A stretch of DNA of 64,000 nucleotides from Rhododendron vialii. Lineage: Eukaryota; Streptophyta; Magnoliopsida; Ericales; Ericaceae. The notes below the pieces were generated by a model. It saw only the letters and a list, made by a program, of their open reading frames with translations. It searched no databases and had not been told where the DNA came from. The DNA lies in contig NC_080568.1 of NCBI RefSeq assembly GCF_030253575.1, positions 4,022,501 through 4,086,500 of the forward strand, read 5' to 3'. Positions 34,787 to 53,559 of this stretch are shown piece by piece. Position numbers and translations under genes: made by a program. Each line of letters starts with the position of its first letter. Position 1 is the stretch's first letter.

Positions 34787-34892
34787 AGCCATGTGCCATC
34801 CACGTGACAATTTTACAAGGGTATGTTTGAACAAAAAATAGCCATGTGCCATCCACGTGACAATTTTACCAGGGTATATTGGTTATTTCGTC
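34787..34892. repeat. Tandem repeat, two units of 53 bp
   Basis: The stretch beginning agccatgtgccatccacgtg occurs at 34787 and again at 34840, with one clear change (caagg versus ccagg). It contains CACGTG G-box cores (34801-34803 region and its repeat) upstream of the kelch-like pseudogene, in the part absent from unit 2. Confidence 0.8.
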
Positions 34893-35060
34893 CCATCCAC
34901 TTCAATAGTTCTATTGCCATCTCGTCGACATTCTTCTCAGAGTAGTTGAATTTGGTTCATCTTATCTATATTTTGTAATAATGAGCTCACCTTTCCCTCT
35001 TTTTATTTTTGCTTGTTATTTTCATTCTCCATATTCATCACTGCAATTGTGGCTGTGCAG

Positions 35061-35093
35061 GTGTTCACCATTGACGGAGGAATCATTATGTAG
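35061..35093 (+). pseudogene. Orphan last exon of KAR
   Basis: Preceded by a good acceptor (ggctgtgcag), this 33-bp piece encodes VFTIDGGIIM and a stop. It matches the terminal KAR exon (23118-23150) except for the last residues. It has no upstream KAR exons and is a by-product of the duplication breakpoint in KAR intron 10. Confidence 0.9.
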
Positions 35094-35352
35094 GAGGTCG
35101 AGGAATGGTGATGTAGAAGGTCGCACACGTTCTTTTTAAGATAATATATACTCTAGAAAACAAATAAGGACTGTTGAGGAAGGTTTGATTGAATTGTATT
35201 AGTAACACAAAGTGTTGTACGAGTTTATGAAGTTTGGGATCACAAAACAAGATTTATGAATGAATCGCCGTATTTGCATAAACTGGATTGATAACACTAT
35301 CATGATTGTCCAAGATTTAGGAAACTTCGACTGCTTACATCTCCTGCATTTA

Positions 35353-35586
35353 TGCCTTGTTTGGATCATAATTTGAAAGAAAAAAAATTCAACTCAAAAA
35401 ACACTCATTACCCCTACTTTCAATCATTACTCTCATTTTTCTTTTCTCTCTCTAATCATTATTCTCATTTCTCTATCTATCTCTCTTCACTCATTACCCC
35501 TCTCCAATCATTACCCTAATTTCTTTCTTCATTCATTACCCAAAAACTAAACTCAAAAATTTTCAAAATATCATCCAAACAAGGCA
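35353..35586. mobile_element. Tourist-like MITE, 234 bp
   Basis: Ends are the perfect inverted 14-mers tgccttgtttggat and atccaaacaaggca, flanked by TTA on both sides (35350-35352, 35587-35589), as for PIF/Harbinger MITEs. It is absent from the matching part of unit 1 (near 23335). Confidence 0.8.
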
Positions 35587-36252
35587 TTAGTTTCTCAGAT
35601 ACGAGCTGGTAGGGTTGTTTTGGACTACCTTCCAACTTCTACCTCAACTCTCATTGTCTTGCTATCTGGAAATGGATCCCACGAAACATCTAAAGCATCT
35701 GTATGCATGGAACATTATTGATTCCAAAAATAATGTTCTGTAACTCTACTAAGACGAGCCAACAGAAACAAAATCCAAAATGTAGCTTAGCCTTTAGATG
35801 TCTTCCAGCTAAGAACAAGCACGGATTGTGTGAGACAAGTTAAATGTGACATCTCAAATTCTACAACAGAGTGATATCTGCCTCCTTAAATGTGGTATCT
35901 CCATTCTTCAAAATATCCTCACACAGAACTAGTTCACTCATCTATGCGATGCGAAACGCGTCAATTAATTAGAAAAAAAAAAAAAAGAAATCAACTCTGA
36001 CATAATATGCGAATTATCATATTCTAGAAAATATTCCACTAATTATACTCAGGACACAGAGCATCAAGGAAAAACCCAGGAAGAATAAAAAACAAGGACA
36101 GCGTTCAACAACTTAAGACCCAGACATAGGTCAATAACTCAAGTGCAGAAGACCTGATGTTTATTCAGAACTACCAACCTCAAGAGACCCAAAAACTACC
36201 CATCGACACGAGCAAAACTAGAAGTTCTCTGCATCATCTGAGGTGATACTAA

Positions 36253-43126
<6,874 letters not shown>

Positions 43127-43267
43127 GAGTCTAGAGAGAGAAACAGAAGTGGGTATTGAAGGTTGTTAGAGAGAGGAATGTAGATTTGTGAGAATGAAGG
43201 AAAGAGTGGAGGTTTGATTTAAAGGCGTTGGAAGTGAGCGGTTTTGCTTTGTCTGTCTGTCTGACAC

Positions 43268-43562
43268 AGGGTGTTCCAGTTTCTCAAAAAAAAAAGAAAA
43301 AAGAAGTTTTAGAAAAGATAGATAATTTCAAACTTAAAAGTTATGTATTTACGTAAATAATTTTTCTATCGATATGAATCTTATTTGATAGATGTTATTA
43401 AAATTTTTTAAACGGTGAAAAAAATTAAAAAATTATTTTTTATTTTCATAAAACTTGAAATTATTTTATTTTTAAAAAAAATTAAAAAGAAGATTTAAAA
43501 CTTGAAATTATTTTATTTTTAAAAAAAATTAAAAAAAAGATTTAAAAAGAAAGTAGAACGCC
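43268..43562. mobile_element. AT-rich insertion in GAPDH copy 2 upstream region
   Basis: Relative to copy 1 (gtctgtctctctcttgggg near 30660), about 295 bp of A/T-rich sequence is inserted. Its ends (cagggtgttcc and gaacgcctg) are short imperfect inverted repeats. It contains a direct repeat of 'aaacttgaaattattttatttttaaaaaaaatt'-like sequence. It lies about 140 bp upstream of the ATG and may alter the promoter. Confidence 0.5.
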
Positions 43563-45529
43563 TGGGGAAAAAGAAAACCAGTAGTAGCAGACTAGCAGTA
43601 GTTTCTGACTTCCTGGAAGGGAGGAGCCGCTGTAATATAGCAAAACAAAATCCGTTTGAGTCGCTGATTTCGGGATTTTGTCGTCTGTTTTGCTCTGTCT
43701 CTTTTGGGTTGCGCAACAAGTTCCTTCTTGCGCAACAAGTTCCGCTAAGATTTTGTGATTATTTTTCTTGTTTGTTCGTATTTAAGTACTTTTTTGCGTA
43801 GGTTAGTTTTATGTTTAATTTTTGTGAATTATTAATTTGTATGCATGAGAAAAATCTAAAAAGTAAAAAATTCTTATTGTACCCCCAAATATTTTCAGAA
43901 ATATCCAATAAAAAGCCTCAAAAGCCAAATTTTTGGGGTTTTATTGGTATAAATATTTGTTTTCTCCAAATCAATTACATTGTGTCACGTTGTAAAACAG
44001 TGGTTCCAATTAATAAAACATGGCGACGTTACGCAATATAATTAATTTGAAGAAAACAAATGTTTATACCGCGGTGTAAAGAATTTAATCTCTTAACCGG
44101 ATATCCAAAACTTAGCAAACAAGTGAGCATTGTTTCTTCAATAAATGAACAGTCGGGGCAGTTTCGGGGACACTGTTTATTAAAAACTGCACGAATCAAG
44201 TCCTTCTCGATATTTTTTGAGTTAATTTCTTGCGAGCACTCTTAAAAACACGTTTTAAACACATTAAACGACTCGGATCATCAAAATTTGATCGGAAACT
44301 ATAGGGTGTTTTTTTAAGTGTCCCCGGAACCGTCCCGCAGTAATGTCCTGTTCTTTTGAACTTAACTTAAATCTAAAAATTGTCCTTATTTGAAATTTTT
44401 TAGTATTTGTTAGTTTTGCGCCAAACTTTTGTGGGTTATTGATTCGTCCTAACAAGAGGAATCGGAAAACTAAAATTTTGGCACTTTTACTCAAGTATTT
44501 TGAGAAATAACCACTTTTTAGCACACAAAAATGACATTTTTGCGTTAAAAACTTATTATTTCTCAAAATACTTGACATGTTTACCCAAGTATTTCTCGAA
44601 ATAAGATAATAAGTATACTGTTTATTTTTAAGCTCGGGACAAGACCAAGCACAGCACCCTTGTGAGCCCCAAAGGCCTCCCTTTCTCTCATCGTAGAAGT
44701 CATTTTTTTAAACATAACTAACTATTTTTCTGTAAGTAGTAAAGATTTTGTACACAATTTTTAATTTTGCTGCATTTTTAATCGGCGGTAGAGAGTCTAG
44801 GGGGGTGGGGAGGAGGGGAGAGATCAAGCACAGCACCCTAGTGCCCAAGACCTCCCTCTGTCTAATCGTAGTTGTCATTTTTTTGACATAATATTTTTGC
44901 TAAAATAAAGATTTTGTACAATAATTTTAATTTTGCTGCATTAGTTTATAAATTTTAATTCTCTTTTTAATTGGCGGTAAAATACGACGTGACTATGGGT
45001 TGGGGAGGAGGGGAAAGAAAAATATATGACACACTCGATGGCAGAGTTGGAAAAGATGTGAGACTACAGAAAAAAAAGGAAAAAAAAAAGAGAATCAAGT
45101 GGAGTTCATGGAATGGAATAATAGATGAGATTATATAACCTTTGAAAAACTAGTTATATTGTGTTTGATTGGACTCGTAAAAATACGATATAAAAAATAT
45201 GTGATTTCTTTTGGAAATTGGATGAAGAGTGAGATACTTCAGAAATTTTAAGAAGGTGAATTGCACCCGTACAATGCCGAAACGAACGGCTAAAATCAAG
45301 CAGACTCTATAAACATTTGGAAGCACCTGACGGTAAACAGATTATAATTTTAGTTTCCTGCACATGTTAAAGAGTTCCAAGGTCCCAAACCACCTAAGGC
45401 ACAAGAAATGAAGTGAGAGATCAAACATACTTCACACAGCAAGGCATGCATGCAGGAAATGCCAGGATCTTCCCCATGTCACCTTTCATGACATATGTTG
45501 CCCTATACTATTTAGAAACCTTGAGAGGT
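43563..45529. other. Intergenic DNA of unit 2
   Basis: Collinear with 30660-33010 with indels; same repeats, no supported gene. Confidence 0.5.
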
Positions 45530-46615
45530 TTAGGGCTTTCCGCTGCTCTTCTTGCTTGTATACTTAAACATGTCGAAAGTAACTCGACAATGTCTTCCTG
45601 CAAAACTGCGAAATCCAGCGCGGACAACGAAGAATAACGTTCTATTTCCCACGGGCACCATAGTTTTTCCGATTCCATGCTTCACAAGCCTGGATGGATA
45701 ACTATCTTCAAGTTCTCGATGTGCTCGGAACCCCTTGTCCCAATCGAAACCATAGGCGCAAACAGGGGATTGGAATGTGCAGGCGAAACCATACCAGAAA
45801 CCACCCAAACAGAGGGATTGCTAGCAAAAGGGAAACCGATCAATCTCACCAGTACCCAACGGGCTCATCATCATGTGCTTCCATTCCCGCGAGACAACAT
45901 CAACAGCATATATATATTATGCCTTTCCGGGTTGAGAAAAGAATTTGGTCACCAACAATGGCATGGGAGAGGACCTCGTAACCACTATTTCCCTGGACCT
46001 CTTAATCATAATCATCACGATTTCCCTTAAAAGGTCTAGGGAGATCGTGATCAATGGGAGGGGGCAGAAGAGGAGTCCAAGACTCGGATTCAGGTTCGAA
46101 TTCCTCGAGATCTCCGTAGGCAAGGGTATGGCCATGAACGTAAAACTTGCCGTTCAGAGGACCCAACGCAATAGGATGCATCTTCTCTTTACACATAGGA
46201 GGCCCGTCCTTCAGAAGATCAAAGGGGTTGTTGCGCTTGCAGGTGTCAAAGACATAACATTTCCGCGAAGGTAAGTCCTTCAATCCCATGGTGAGTATCC
46301 CACCCCCAACCATGTAAATCTTGGACCCGACCGAGAAGAAACCCATGAATACTGGAAAGCGATAGTACGGCAACTAGAGCCATGTAAACTTCAGAATAGG
46401 TTTGGGTAGTTTTTTGGGCTTTCCCTCTCCTCCATGTCTACGTCTGCTAGAGTGCGATTTCAGTTCAGTGACACTAATCTTGTGCAAATCTTGTGCAAGG
46501 AATGACTGTATTCTCCTCCGACATACATCAAGACCACGTAGAGGTATTTATCGTCTTCCTCACGCGATGATGTTGCTTCTTTACCGGACGACATTAGAGA
46601 GCGACTCCGCTTCAT
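45530..46615 (-). pseudogene. Kelch-like protein gene, copy 2, broken
   Basis: Start ATG at 46615 (MKRSRSLMSS), with a DDKYLYVVL strand and the kelch blades GSKIYMVGGG, YVFDTCKRNN, LNGKFYVHGHTLAYGD, then GNRTLFFVVRAGF near the end. It keeps the 51 bp lost in copy 1. Its own lesions are a tandem copy of ttgcacaagat (near 46478-46499) that shifts the frame and a 15-bp insertion with an in-frame TAG near 46375. It also shares the TAG near 45821 with copy 1. The 5' flank stops at the duplication end (47201), so the upstream region differs from copy 1. Confidence 0.7.
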
Positions 46616-47356
46616 GTTTAATTAGGCTTCAAAAATGCTTTTATCTCCACTCCACTCTAATTAAACCTGCAAAAGATAAACATCCAAAGACCATTAATTT
46701 TTTTTGTAAATTTTATAGATGGATAGATTTCATCAAGTCCGGAAAAGGTGTTTCACATAAGGATAAGCGCATCCGAGAATCCATTGCCACTCTAATAAGC
46801 CAAGTAAATGTCCGATGAAATACTCAATTTTCTTCCCGATAGATTTAAACCCCCGAGAAATTCAAACCAAATGAAAAAAAAAAAAAACACACACACACAA
46901 CAAAACCATTCTCAGGAACTATTCATTAAAACCAATGACTTATTTAAGTTTTACGGAGAACAACTTGAAAGATAATGAAGTAAAAAACAAAAAACTAGGT
47001 TTTCCTTGTCCTTTTGTTTTGCTTCGTAAATCCATGATCCAAATTGATCCTTAGGGTTTCTGATTATATACAGAAAGATAAAAAAAGAAAAAGAAAAAAA
47101 AAAGGGATTTCGAATGAAAAAGGGAAGAAAAGCATATAACCCTAGCAAAACAAGCTGATAGTGCATCATACTGAAGAGAATATACCAGAAGAGGAAGTAA
47201 GGGGTCGTTTGGATAGGATGTTAGCAAGGGGCATTAGTTATGCCCCTTAATTATAAGGACGTGGGCCCAGGGCTAAACCCTGGTTTGGGAAGCCAAATGG
47301 CTGCCGGTATTATTTAGTCGCCCCTTTTTGCAATACCGGAGAAGGGAGCTTGCAGG

Positions 47357-47771
47357 TAGGGCTGCAAACGATCCGAGCAGCTCGCGAGCGGCTCGGCTCG
47401 GCTCGGTTTAAGACAAAAACGAGCCGAGCTCGAGCTCGAGTCCTGGGCTCGTTTCATAAACGAGCCGAGCTCGAGCTAGTCGAAACTCGGCTCGAATTGG
47501 CTCGCGAGCTCGATTATATAATATATTTATATATATATTTATATATATTTATATATATTTTTACATATTTATATTTATTTATATATATATTTATATATAT
47601 TGTTTCATAAACGAGCCGAACGAGCCGAGCTCGAGCTCCGTAAATACATATCGAGCCGAGCTTGAGCTCGAGTCCTGCAGCTCGTCACGAGCTCGAGCTC
47701 CAACTAAATTTTTGCCGAGCCGAGCTCGAACACTCTAAAACTCGGCTCGGCTCGGCTCATTTGCAGCCCTA
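47357..47771. mobile_element. hAT MITE, 415 bp, perfect 8-bp TSD
   Basis: Terminal inverted repeats are tagggctgcaaa and tttgcagcccta, and the perfect 8-bp flanks are cttgcagg (47349-47356, 47772-47779). The inner arms are dense gagccgagctcgagct repeats that self-pair, and the middle is a TA-rich tract (about 47514-47603). It has no coding capacity. Confidence 0.9.
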
Positions 47772-48000
47772 CTTGCAGGGGTATTAGTTATAGATGGGGT
47801 TTGAGGTGTTATTAAGTTATACCTCCAATCTCCCTTGAAATTGGACAATTTCACCCCTCCTTATCCCCTTCCCCAACCCCCTATTTACTAGGTTTTTCGA
47901 TTTAGCGAGAAAACAAAAAGAAGAAGAAGACGAACAGGAAATCGGAGAGAGGGAAGATTAAGTGTTCCAAATTTTTTAAAAAATATGGTTAAAAAATTAA

Positions 48001-48254
48001 GTGTTTCAAATGTCAATCTGTTTGAACCGGTAGAAAGATTTTAGTTTTCTAATCATTTTATCCTAAATAGTCATAATTAAATTTTAACTTGAGAGCTCAC
48101 GTTGATTAGTCCTAAGAAAGCCGTATAATCAAATATCTCTTAGGGCTAATCAACGAGAGTTATAGAGTCAAAATTTAATTATGACCATTTAGAATAAAAT
48201 GATTAGAAAACTAAAAATTTTCCACCGTTTCAAACAGATTGAAATTTGGAACAC
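48001..48254. repeat. Inverted repeat, arms about 115 bp
   Basis: The left arm (gtgtttcaaatgtcaatctg...gattagtcctaaga) and the right arm (tcttagggctaatcaac...tttggaacac) are inverted copies with about 85-90 percent identity by eye; the loop is about 20 bp. Likely an old MITE or foldback. Confidence 0.75.
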
Positions 48255-48564
48255 TAAAATCTTTCCACCCGTTCCACATTCTCAAATAAGTACATAAAAA
48301 ATATGGACCTGTTTTCAAGTAAAAAAATAATGAGCTTACAAAAATAATTTTTCAATTTTTTTGCAGGATTTGATAGATTGCATTTTTTTTATTTCAGTAA
48401 GCCTATTACTTTTAAGATTGAAAATTACAAATAAATACTTATTTTTTAAGGGCCAAAACTGGAACACCACCTAATTAGACTCAATGCGTGGAATCTGGAT
48501 AAAGTAGAAATATGAGTGATTGTTTGAAAGATAAAAACATAAAAAACTCCTATAAATAATTAAC

Positions 48565-48595
<31 letters not shown>

Positions 48596-49129
48596 ATATA
48601 TATTTGCAGTCCTTTTTTTTCCTTTTAGACAGAAAAAATATATACACTATCAACACCAAAAATTAAAAAAGAGAATGGATAAAAAATAAAAAAAATAGGG
48701 GTGAATATCAATTTCATTCAATTCCCTATATTTATTTTTTTTGAAAGGAATTCCCTATATTTATTTAGGAGTAGTGTTTATGTTTGCGGGGCCCCTTCAG
48801 ATTCCAAGTTTTTTCCACAGTGGAATTTGCAATTTCAAATTTGTACACTGTTTTCGACCGTTAGCTTCCGATCGTCGAGCCAAGACCCAAGACAAAACAC
48901 AAAAGCCACACCTTTTTTTCCTGCTTTGTAACGTTTATTACTCCAAAACCCCACAAACGTATTTCTTGGCACTCAACGAAACCAAACCCTCGTTTGCAGA
49001 ATCGAAATCGTTCCATTCCTTCCTCTCTCTTGTTTGGTTTTACAAATTCCATAGAAGTACCCTTCTTGTCTTTCAACAGATCTACTAACCAAATTTACAG
49101 ATTCAGACTTGAAAGGGCTGTTATTTCAG

Positions 49130-50809
49130 ATGGGTTCAAGAACAGCCACCAAAGACATCATCACTCTCCGTGGATCAGCCGCTATTGTTAGCGAGTTCTT
49201 CGGTATGTTTTAGATCAATATCTTTCTTTTCCTTTGATGGGTTTTGTGGATTTTCGAGAATTCTTGACTGATATCTGCGTTTCTCTGTTCAAAACCCTTT
49301 TCTCAGGTTATTCTGCCAACAGGTAAGGGAAATCCTGACGTTTCTAATTTTTTCTTCAAGTTGAGGCTGTGTGTGAATCTCTTGGATTTGGATTTCTGCT
49401 TGAATCTTTCGGATTTGTTTTCTAATGTTTTCTTCAAGAGATAAGGAATTTTCCTACACAAATTCAAGTTGTGTTTCCCTTACTTTTTTGTAGGCTTTTA
49501 AGTAAAGGCTATTAGGGGTCAGCAGTTATGTAAAGGGATTTTGACCTAATTTTAGGTATGCATCGGTGAAACTGTTCAATATGTGGTCACCAATATCCTT
49601 ACACTTCCGATACCGCAATTTAAAACCCTGCCTTTTCTTCTAGTTCCGCAAACCCCTCGACAAATGCAAGATCCAAACACACCCTCACAGGAAACAACCC
49701 CCAAATCCTCAAATTCTATTGTTTTTCTCCAAAATGTTTGAAACCTTTGGAGTTTTTGAAATGAGTTGTGGAAGGAAAAGACAAGGCAAGTGGAACCTTT
49801 TCTTTTCCTTCTACAAATCTCTCAACAAATCTGACATCCAAACACATCCTTTATCCTTGGATATGGAAATGTAATGTTGTCTGGTAATTCGTGTAGTATT
49901 CTCTATAACCGTGGACTCTATCCGGAAGAAAGTTTCACGAAGGTAAAGAAGTACGGGCTTCCATTGTTACTCACACAGGATGAGGGTGTGAAGACCTTCA
50001 TTGCCAGCCTAACGGCACAGCTTTCTGGCAAGTTCCTGATTTTCTAACAATATCCCTTTCTGATTTCTGTTAGTTCCAGTTATTGATAAGTGAAATCTCT
50101 TAATTTTCTTGAATGATGCGAAGAATGGCTGGAATCTGGGAAGTTACAGAGGGTGGTGCTTGTGATAATGAGCAAGGCCACAAATGAGGTATTGGAGAGG
50201 TGGAACTTCAGTATTGAGACCGACAGTGAAGTCGTTGAGAAAGGGTATTGTAATCTGCACCTTAAATTTCATGTTTTTCTGTATTGTGATTTTGTTGACA
50301 TTTTCATTTCCCTTTATTTTATTTTATTTGAATCCAGTGTGTCAAGGGAGAAGAGTGACAAAGAAATAATGAGAGAGATACAAGCAATCATGCGACAAAT
50401 TGCATCTAGTATAACATACTTGCCATGCCTTGATGAACCCTGTAAGAAATCACTATAGTCCAATCAGTAAATCATGTCCCCACTCTTGGATTTGTTTCCA
50501 TTTCTTTTTCAATTTTCTTGAGCAATCTTGTTTTGTTTTTTTTGGTTGAAGGTGTGTTTGATGTGTTGGCATACACCGATAAGGACGTTGCAGTACCGTT
50601 CACCTGGATTGAGAGTGACCCCAAACTGATTGCAAATCCACAAATGGTGAAACTGCATTCTTTCGACACCAAGGTAACAATTGCCAGAGTTATTTTTGTG
50701 AGGCTCTTGATTGCCAGATCCTTGTTAAGTAATAGTATTGTGTTATATGCAGATTCATAAGATTGACACACTGGTGTCGTACAAGAATGATGAATGGGAC
50801 GAGCAATAA
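49130..50809 (+). CDS. MAD2: MAD2 spindle checkpoint protein, 7 exons
   Basis: HORMA-domain protein that senses unattached kinetochores and, with MAD1 and BUBR1, blocks CDC20 and so the anaphase-promoting complex. Exons: 49130-49202, 49307-49322, 49897-50027, 50124-50244, 50338-50441, 50552-50673, 50753-50809; 207 aa, the usual MAD2 length, phases all agree. Hallmarks: ITLRGSAAIVSEFFGYS at the start, SILYNRGLYPEESF, LLLTQDEGVKTF, ERWNFSIETD, and the safety-belt end VPFTWIESDP then HKIDTLVSYKNDEWDEQ. Exon 3 ends at a GC donor (50028-50029, GCAAGT) because the frame needs Ser-Glu-Trp across that junction. The ATG follows a leader starting near 48850. The copy looks fully intact. Confidence 0.95.
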
Positions 50810-51029
50810 GAGTCACCGCTCTGGTGTTGTGTGAATCATTGATTCAGATTTCTAAGTGCTCTTTTTGGCTTCTCTTTTGTGTGGCGCGTGTTTTCCTTCA
50901 AGTAATATGAATGGACTCAGGTGAATCATTGATTCACATTGACATCATGTAAGAATTGAGAGATGTATTGTTTTGTATCTGTATCTCCGGATTTAACATG
51001 GAATCTTAAAAGCTCCAGTTGAATATCTT

Positions 51030-52540
51030 GCTGTCACCTTGTTTTTCTTGTAGTGATGCATAGTCTAAGGGCCAAAACCGCAATGTTGGGTTTCCGAAAA
51101 ACTAGCATCAACATTAATGATTTGCAATCTGCTTCCAATACTAATGACATATAGCATTTCGATCTTTGATGTCTGGAGGGGGGAAATTGAAAATAAAGAT
51201 ATCTACAATCATCAGTTAACTTTACGATCCTCAAACAATGTTCAAAATTACAGCAAAGATTGCTCGGTTCTATTCCCACTGCAAGTCAGCAGCCATTTTT
51301 TGGTTTCAGATCATCCATAGGACCATGCTATCAATGTTCTTGTATCCAGCATCCTCTTTGAGACATGTCCAACCTCGGCGGAAGAGAAAGACGTGAAAAT
51401 CATCTTCATTGTGGAAAATCTAGTCTTCTGTGTGGACTGGCATGCGATCCGATTCCTCAAATAGGCACAATTCCGAAAGCAGGAAACTCAAATTAATCCC
51501 CACTATAGACTCAAATTTTGTTTGGAAAAAGAAATTTGGATGTGTTGAAGCCTACGAATTCTCATTAGTTAAGAAAACATGACAACAGTTATAAGTGGCA
51601 CGCAAATTTATAAAAACTTCTTTTTAGGACTTTTTGATCTAAATATATGTTCGTCGTTGCCAGAAACTAGAACAAGGAAATGCTTGAAGTAATTTTTACA
51701 TCCAGGACACTGCAAAACAACATAATTCTGCAAAGTTTTTAAGTAACTTTAGGCAATTAATCACACAAACAGAAAATATGATACGAGATCAACAAATAAT
51801 TCGATACATGTGACCTTTTTCTTTCTTTTCTTGATAAGTAAATACCAGTGAGCAAGGAATGTACCTGCTTTTCTCTTCAAGTATGCACCGTCATTCGAGG
51901 GATTAGACTTGAGAACTTCTCGAAATACGAATGCAAATACAAGTTCTGTAAACATCCAACAAAAAGAAAGTTCCCATGAATGTGATGTGCTGTACAACAT
52001 CATCAATTATATAAGCATATTGATTATGAAGAGGGAGAAAGAAAGAGTTAGATGACATTTTTAAGGGGGAGAAAGAAAGAAGAAGGATAGGCCTTTGAGT
52101 GCTGAGGAGTAACAACAGAAGCAAACTAAGACAATTAAAGATGACTGCATCAACAGTAATGATTTTGCAATGTACTTGCAATACTAATGACATAAGTATT
52201 AATAAGTAGTACAAAAAAGAAGAGGGTGATGGGGGGAAGATATTTACAGTCATCTGTTCACTTTGCGATCCTTGAACTGCGTTCAAAATTAGAGCAAAGA
52301 TTGCTCAGTTCTGTTCTCCATTGCACGCGAGCTGCCATTTTTAGGTTTTAAGATCATCCTAACAATATTCGTGCATCCATTATACTCTTTGAGACGTGTC
52401 CAAAGTCACGTAGATCATCTTCATTGTAGAAAGTCTCGTCATCTCTGTGGACTGGCATGTGATCCGATTCCTCGAATAGGCGCACTTCAAATGTCAAGCC
52501 TGACAACAGGAAACTCAGATTACTCCCAACTATAGAAAAA
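51030..52540 (-). pseudogene. Two tandem copies of an unrecognised gene fragment
   Basis: Sequence at about 51080-51470 recurs, diverged, at about 52140-52500. Both encode on the minus strand a similar peptide, LFEESD-x-MPVH followed by an acidic NEDD stretch; the 52.4-kb copy stays open longer (MPVHRDDETFYNEDDLRDFG). Between them, 51944-51871 looks like an exon on the minus strand (acceptor tttacag, donor gtacat) encoding ELVFAFVFREVLKSNPSNDG. I do not recognise the family. It may be remains of a gene downstream of MAD2. Confidence 0.35.
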
Positions 52541-52544
52541 GCAA

Positions 52545-53424
52545 TAACCCTAGGTGTGGGATGCTCGTTTAACCTCTGTATTCATCTTGTTAGTTGTTGC
52601 TTATCTACCTAGGTGCACTGCGTTTTCAAAAGCTTCCTGTCGGACCGAATCCTTTTTCAATCCATGCTAGACCGATCGATATAGCAATAATAGATCGAAG
52701 TCTTCATGGTGGAATAAATTGCATCAACCTGGGCCAATCTCGAAAGACCTTGATGCGCATTCAACCCTGATAAGCCCTTGAAACGCTGCCCTCATCTTGC
52801 TGTAACACATTTCTAATGCCAATGCTACTAATATTGGCAATTGGGAAATTCTCCAAATAGTAACCCATTTCTAATATCAAAAATGCAATGGACGGTTCGG
52901 ATGCGTCGAGCGGGCCCATGTGTTACCCACCCGGCACTGAAAGAGAGGTTATATTTATTGTAGCACTTGATTGCAGCTACGTCTTGGCGCATTTCCAATC
53001 CTTTTTTTTTTTAACTTGCATTTCCAATATTTATTGTGTGCTTCTTCTTTTTTTTGACTTGCATTTCCAATCCTTGAGGTTGTAAAATTTAACACCAAAT
53101 GCGGCTATGGTGGGTACATGTGATAATTTAAAGAGCCATTTATCAGAGGAGTTTGTGGAATAAGAAATTTTATAAATTTTTCTCTCTTCTTTGACTTAAG
53201 GGACTCATTTAATCAAAAGATAAATTAGTTATACAAATGTCATTCAATATCTTCTTCTTCTCTTTTACTTGAAGTAAACAAATGCAATAAGTTCGTAAAA
53301 CATTTTATGAGTGAAACAATTTTTTTCTCTATGTAATAACAACGGTGTTCACCAATTCTAGGCAAGAGCATCATGATCAAAAAATAAAAAATAATTTATT
53401 CTTCAGCTTATACCTCAATTATTC
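52545..53424. other. Intergenic, nothing recognised
   Basis: No supported gene. 'tcggatgcgtcgagcgggcccatgtg' near 52897 resembles degraded foldback ends also seen near 11410. Poly-T tracts near 53005 and 53050 flank a duplicated 'gacttgcatttccaat' phrase. Confidence 0.35.
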
Positions 53425-53559
53425 TGGGAAAAATGACGGACAAAGACATGTTTTGATAATTAATACCCGCCAATGACATTTTTAGCATTGACAAATGTTC
53501 TTAGCTTATCCTTGGCAGATATTAATTATCAAAACATGTCATGGACCGTCATTTTCCCA
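53425..53559. mobile_element. Short hairpin MITE, 135 bp
   Basis: Ends tgggaaaaatgacgg and ccgtcattttccca are inverted, and the inner pair catgttttgataattaat / attaattatcaaaacatg is perfect. It would fold into one long hairpin. Target duplication uncertain. Confidence 0.75.
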
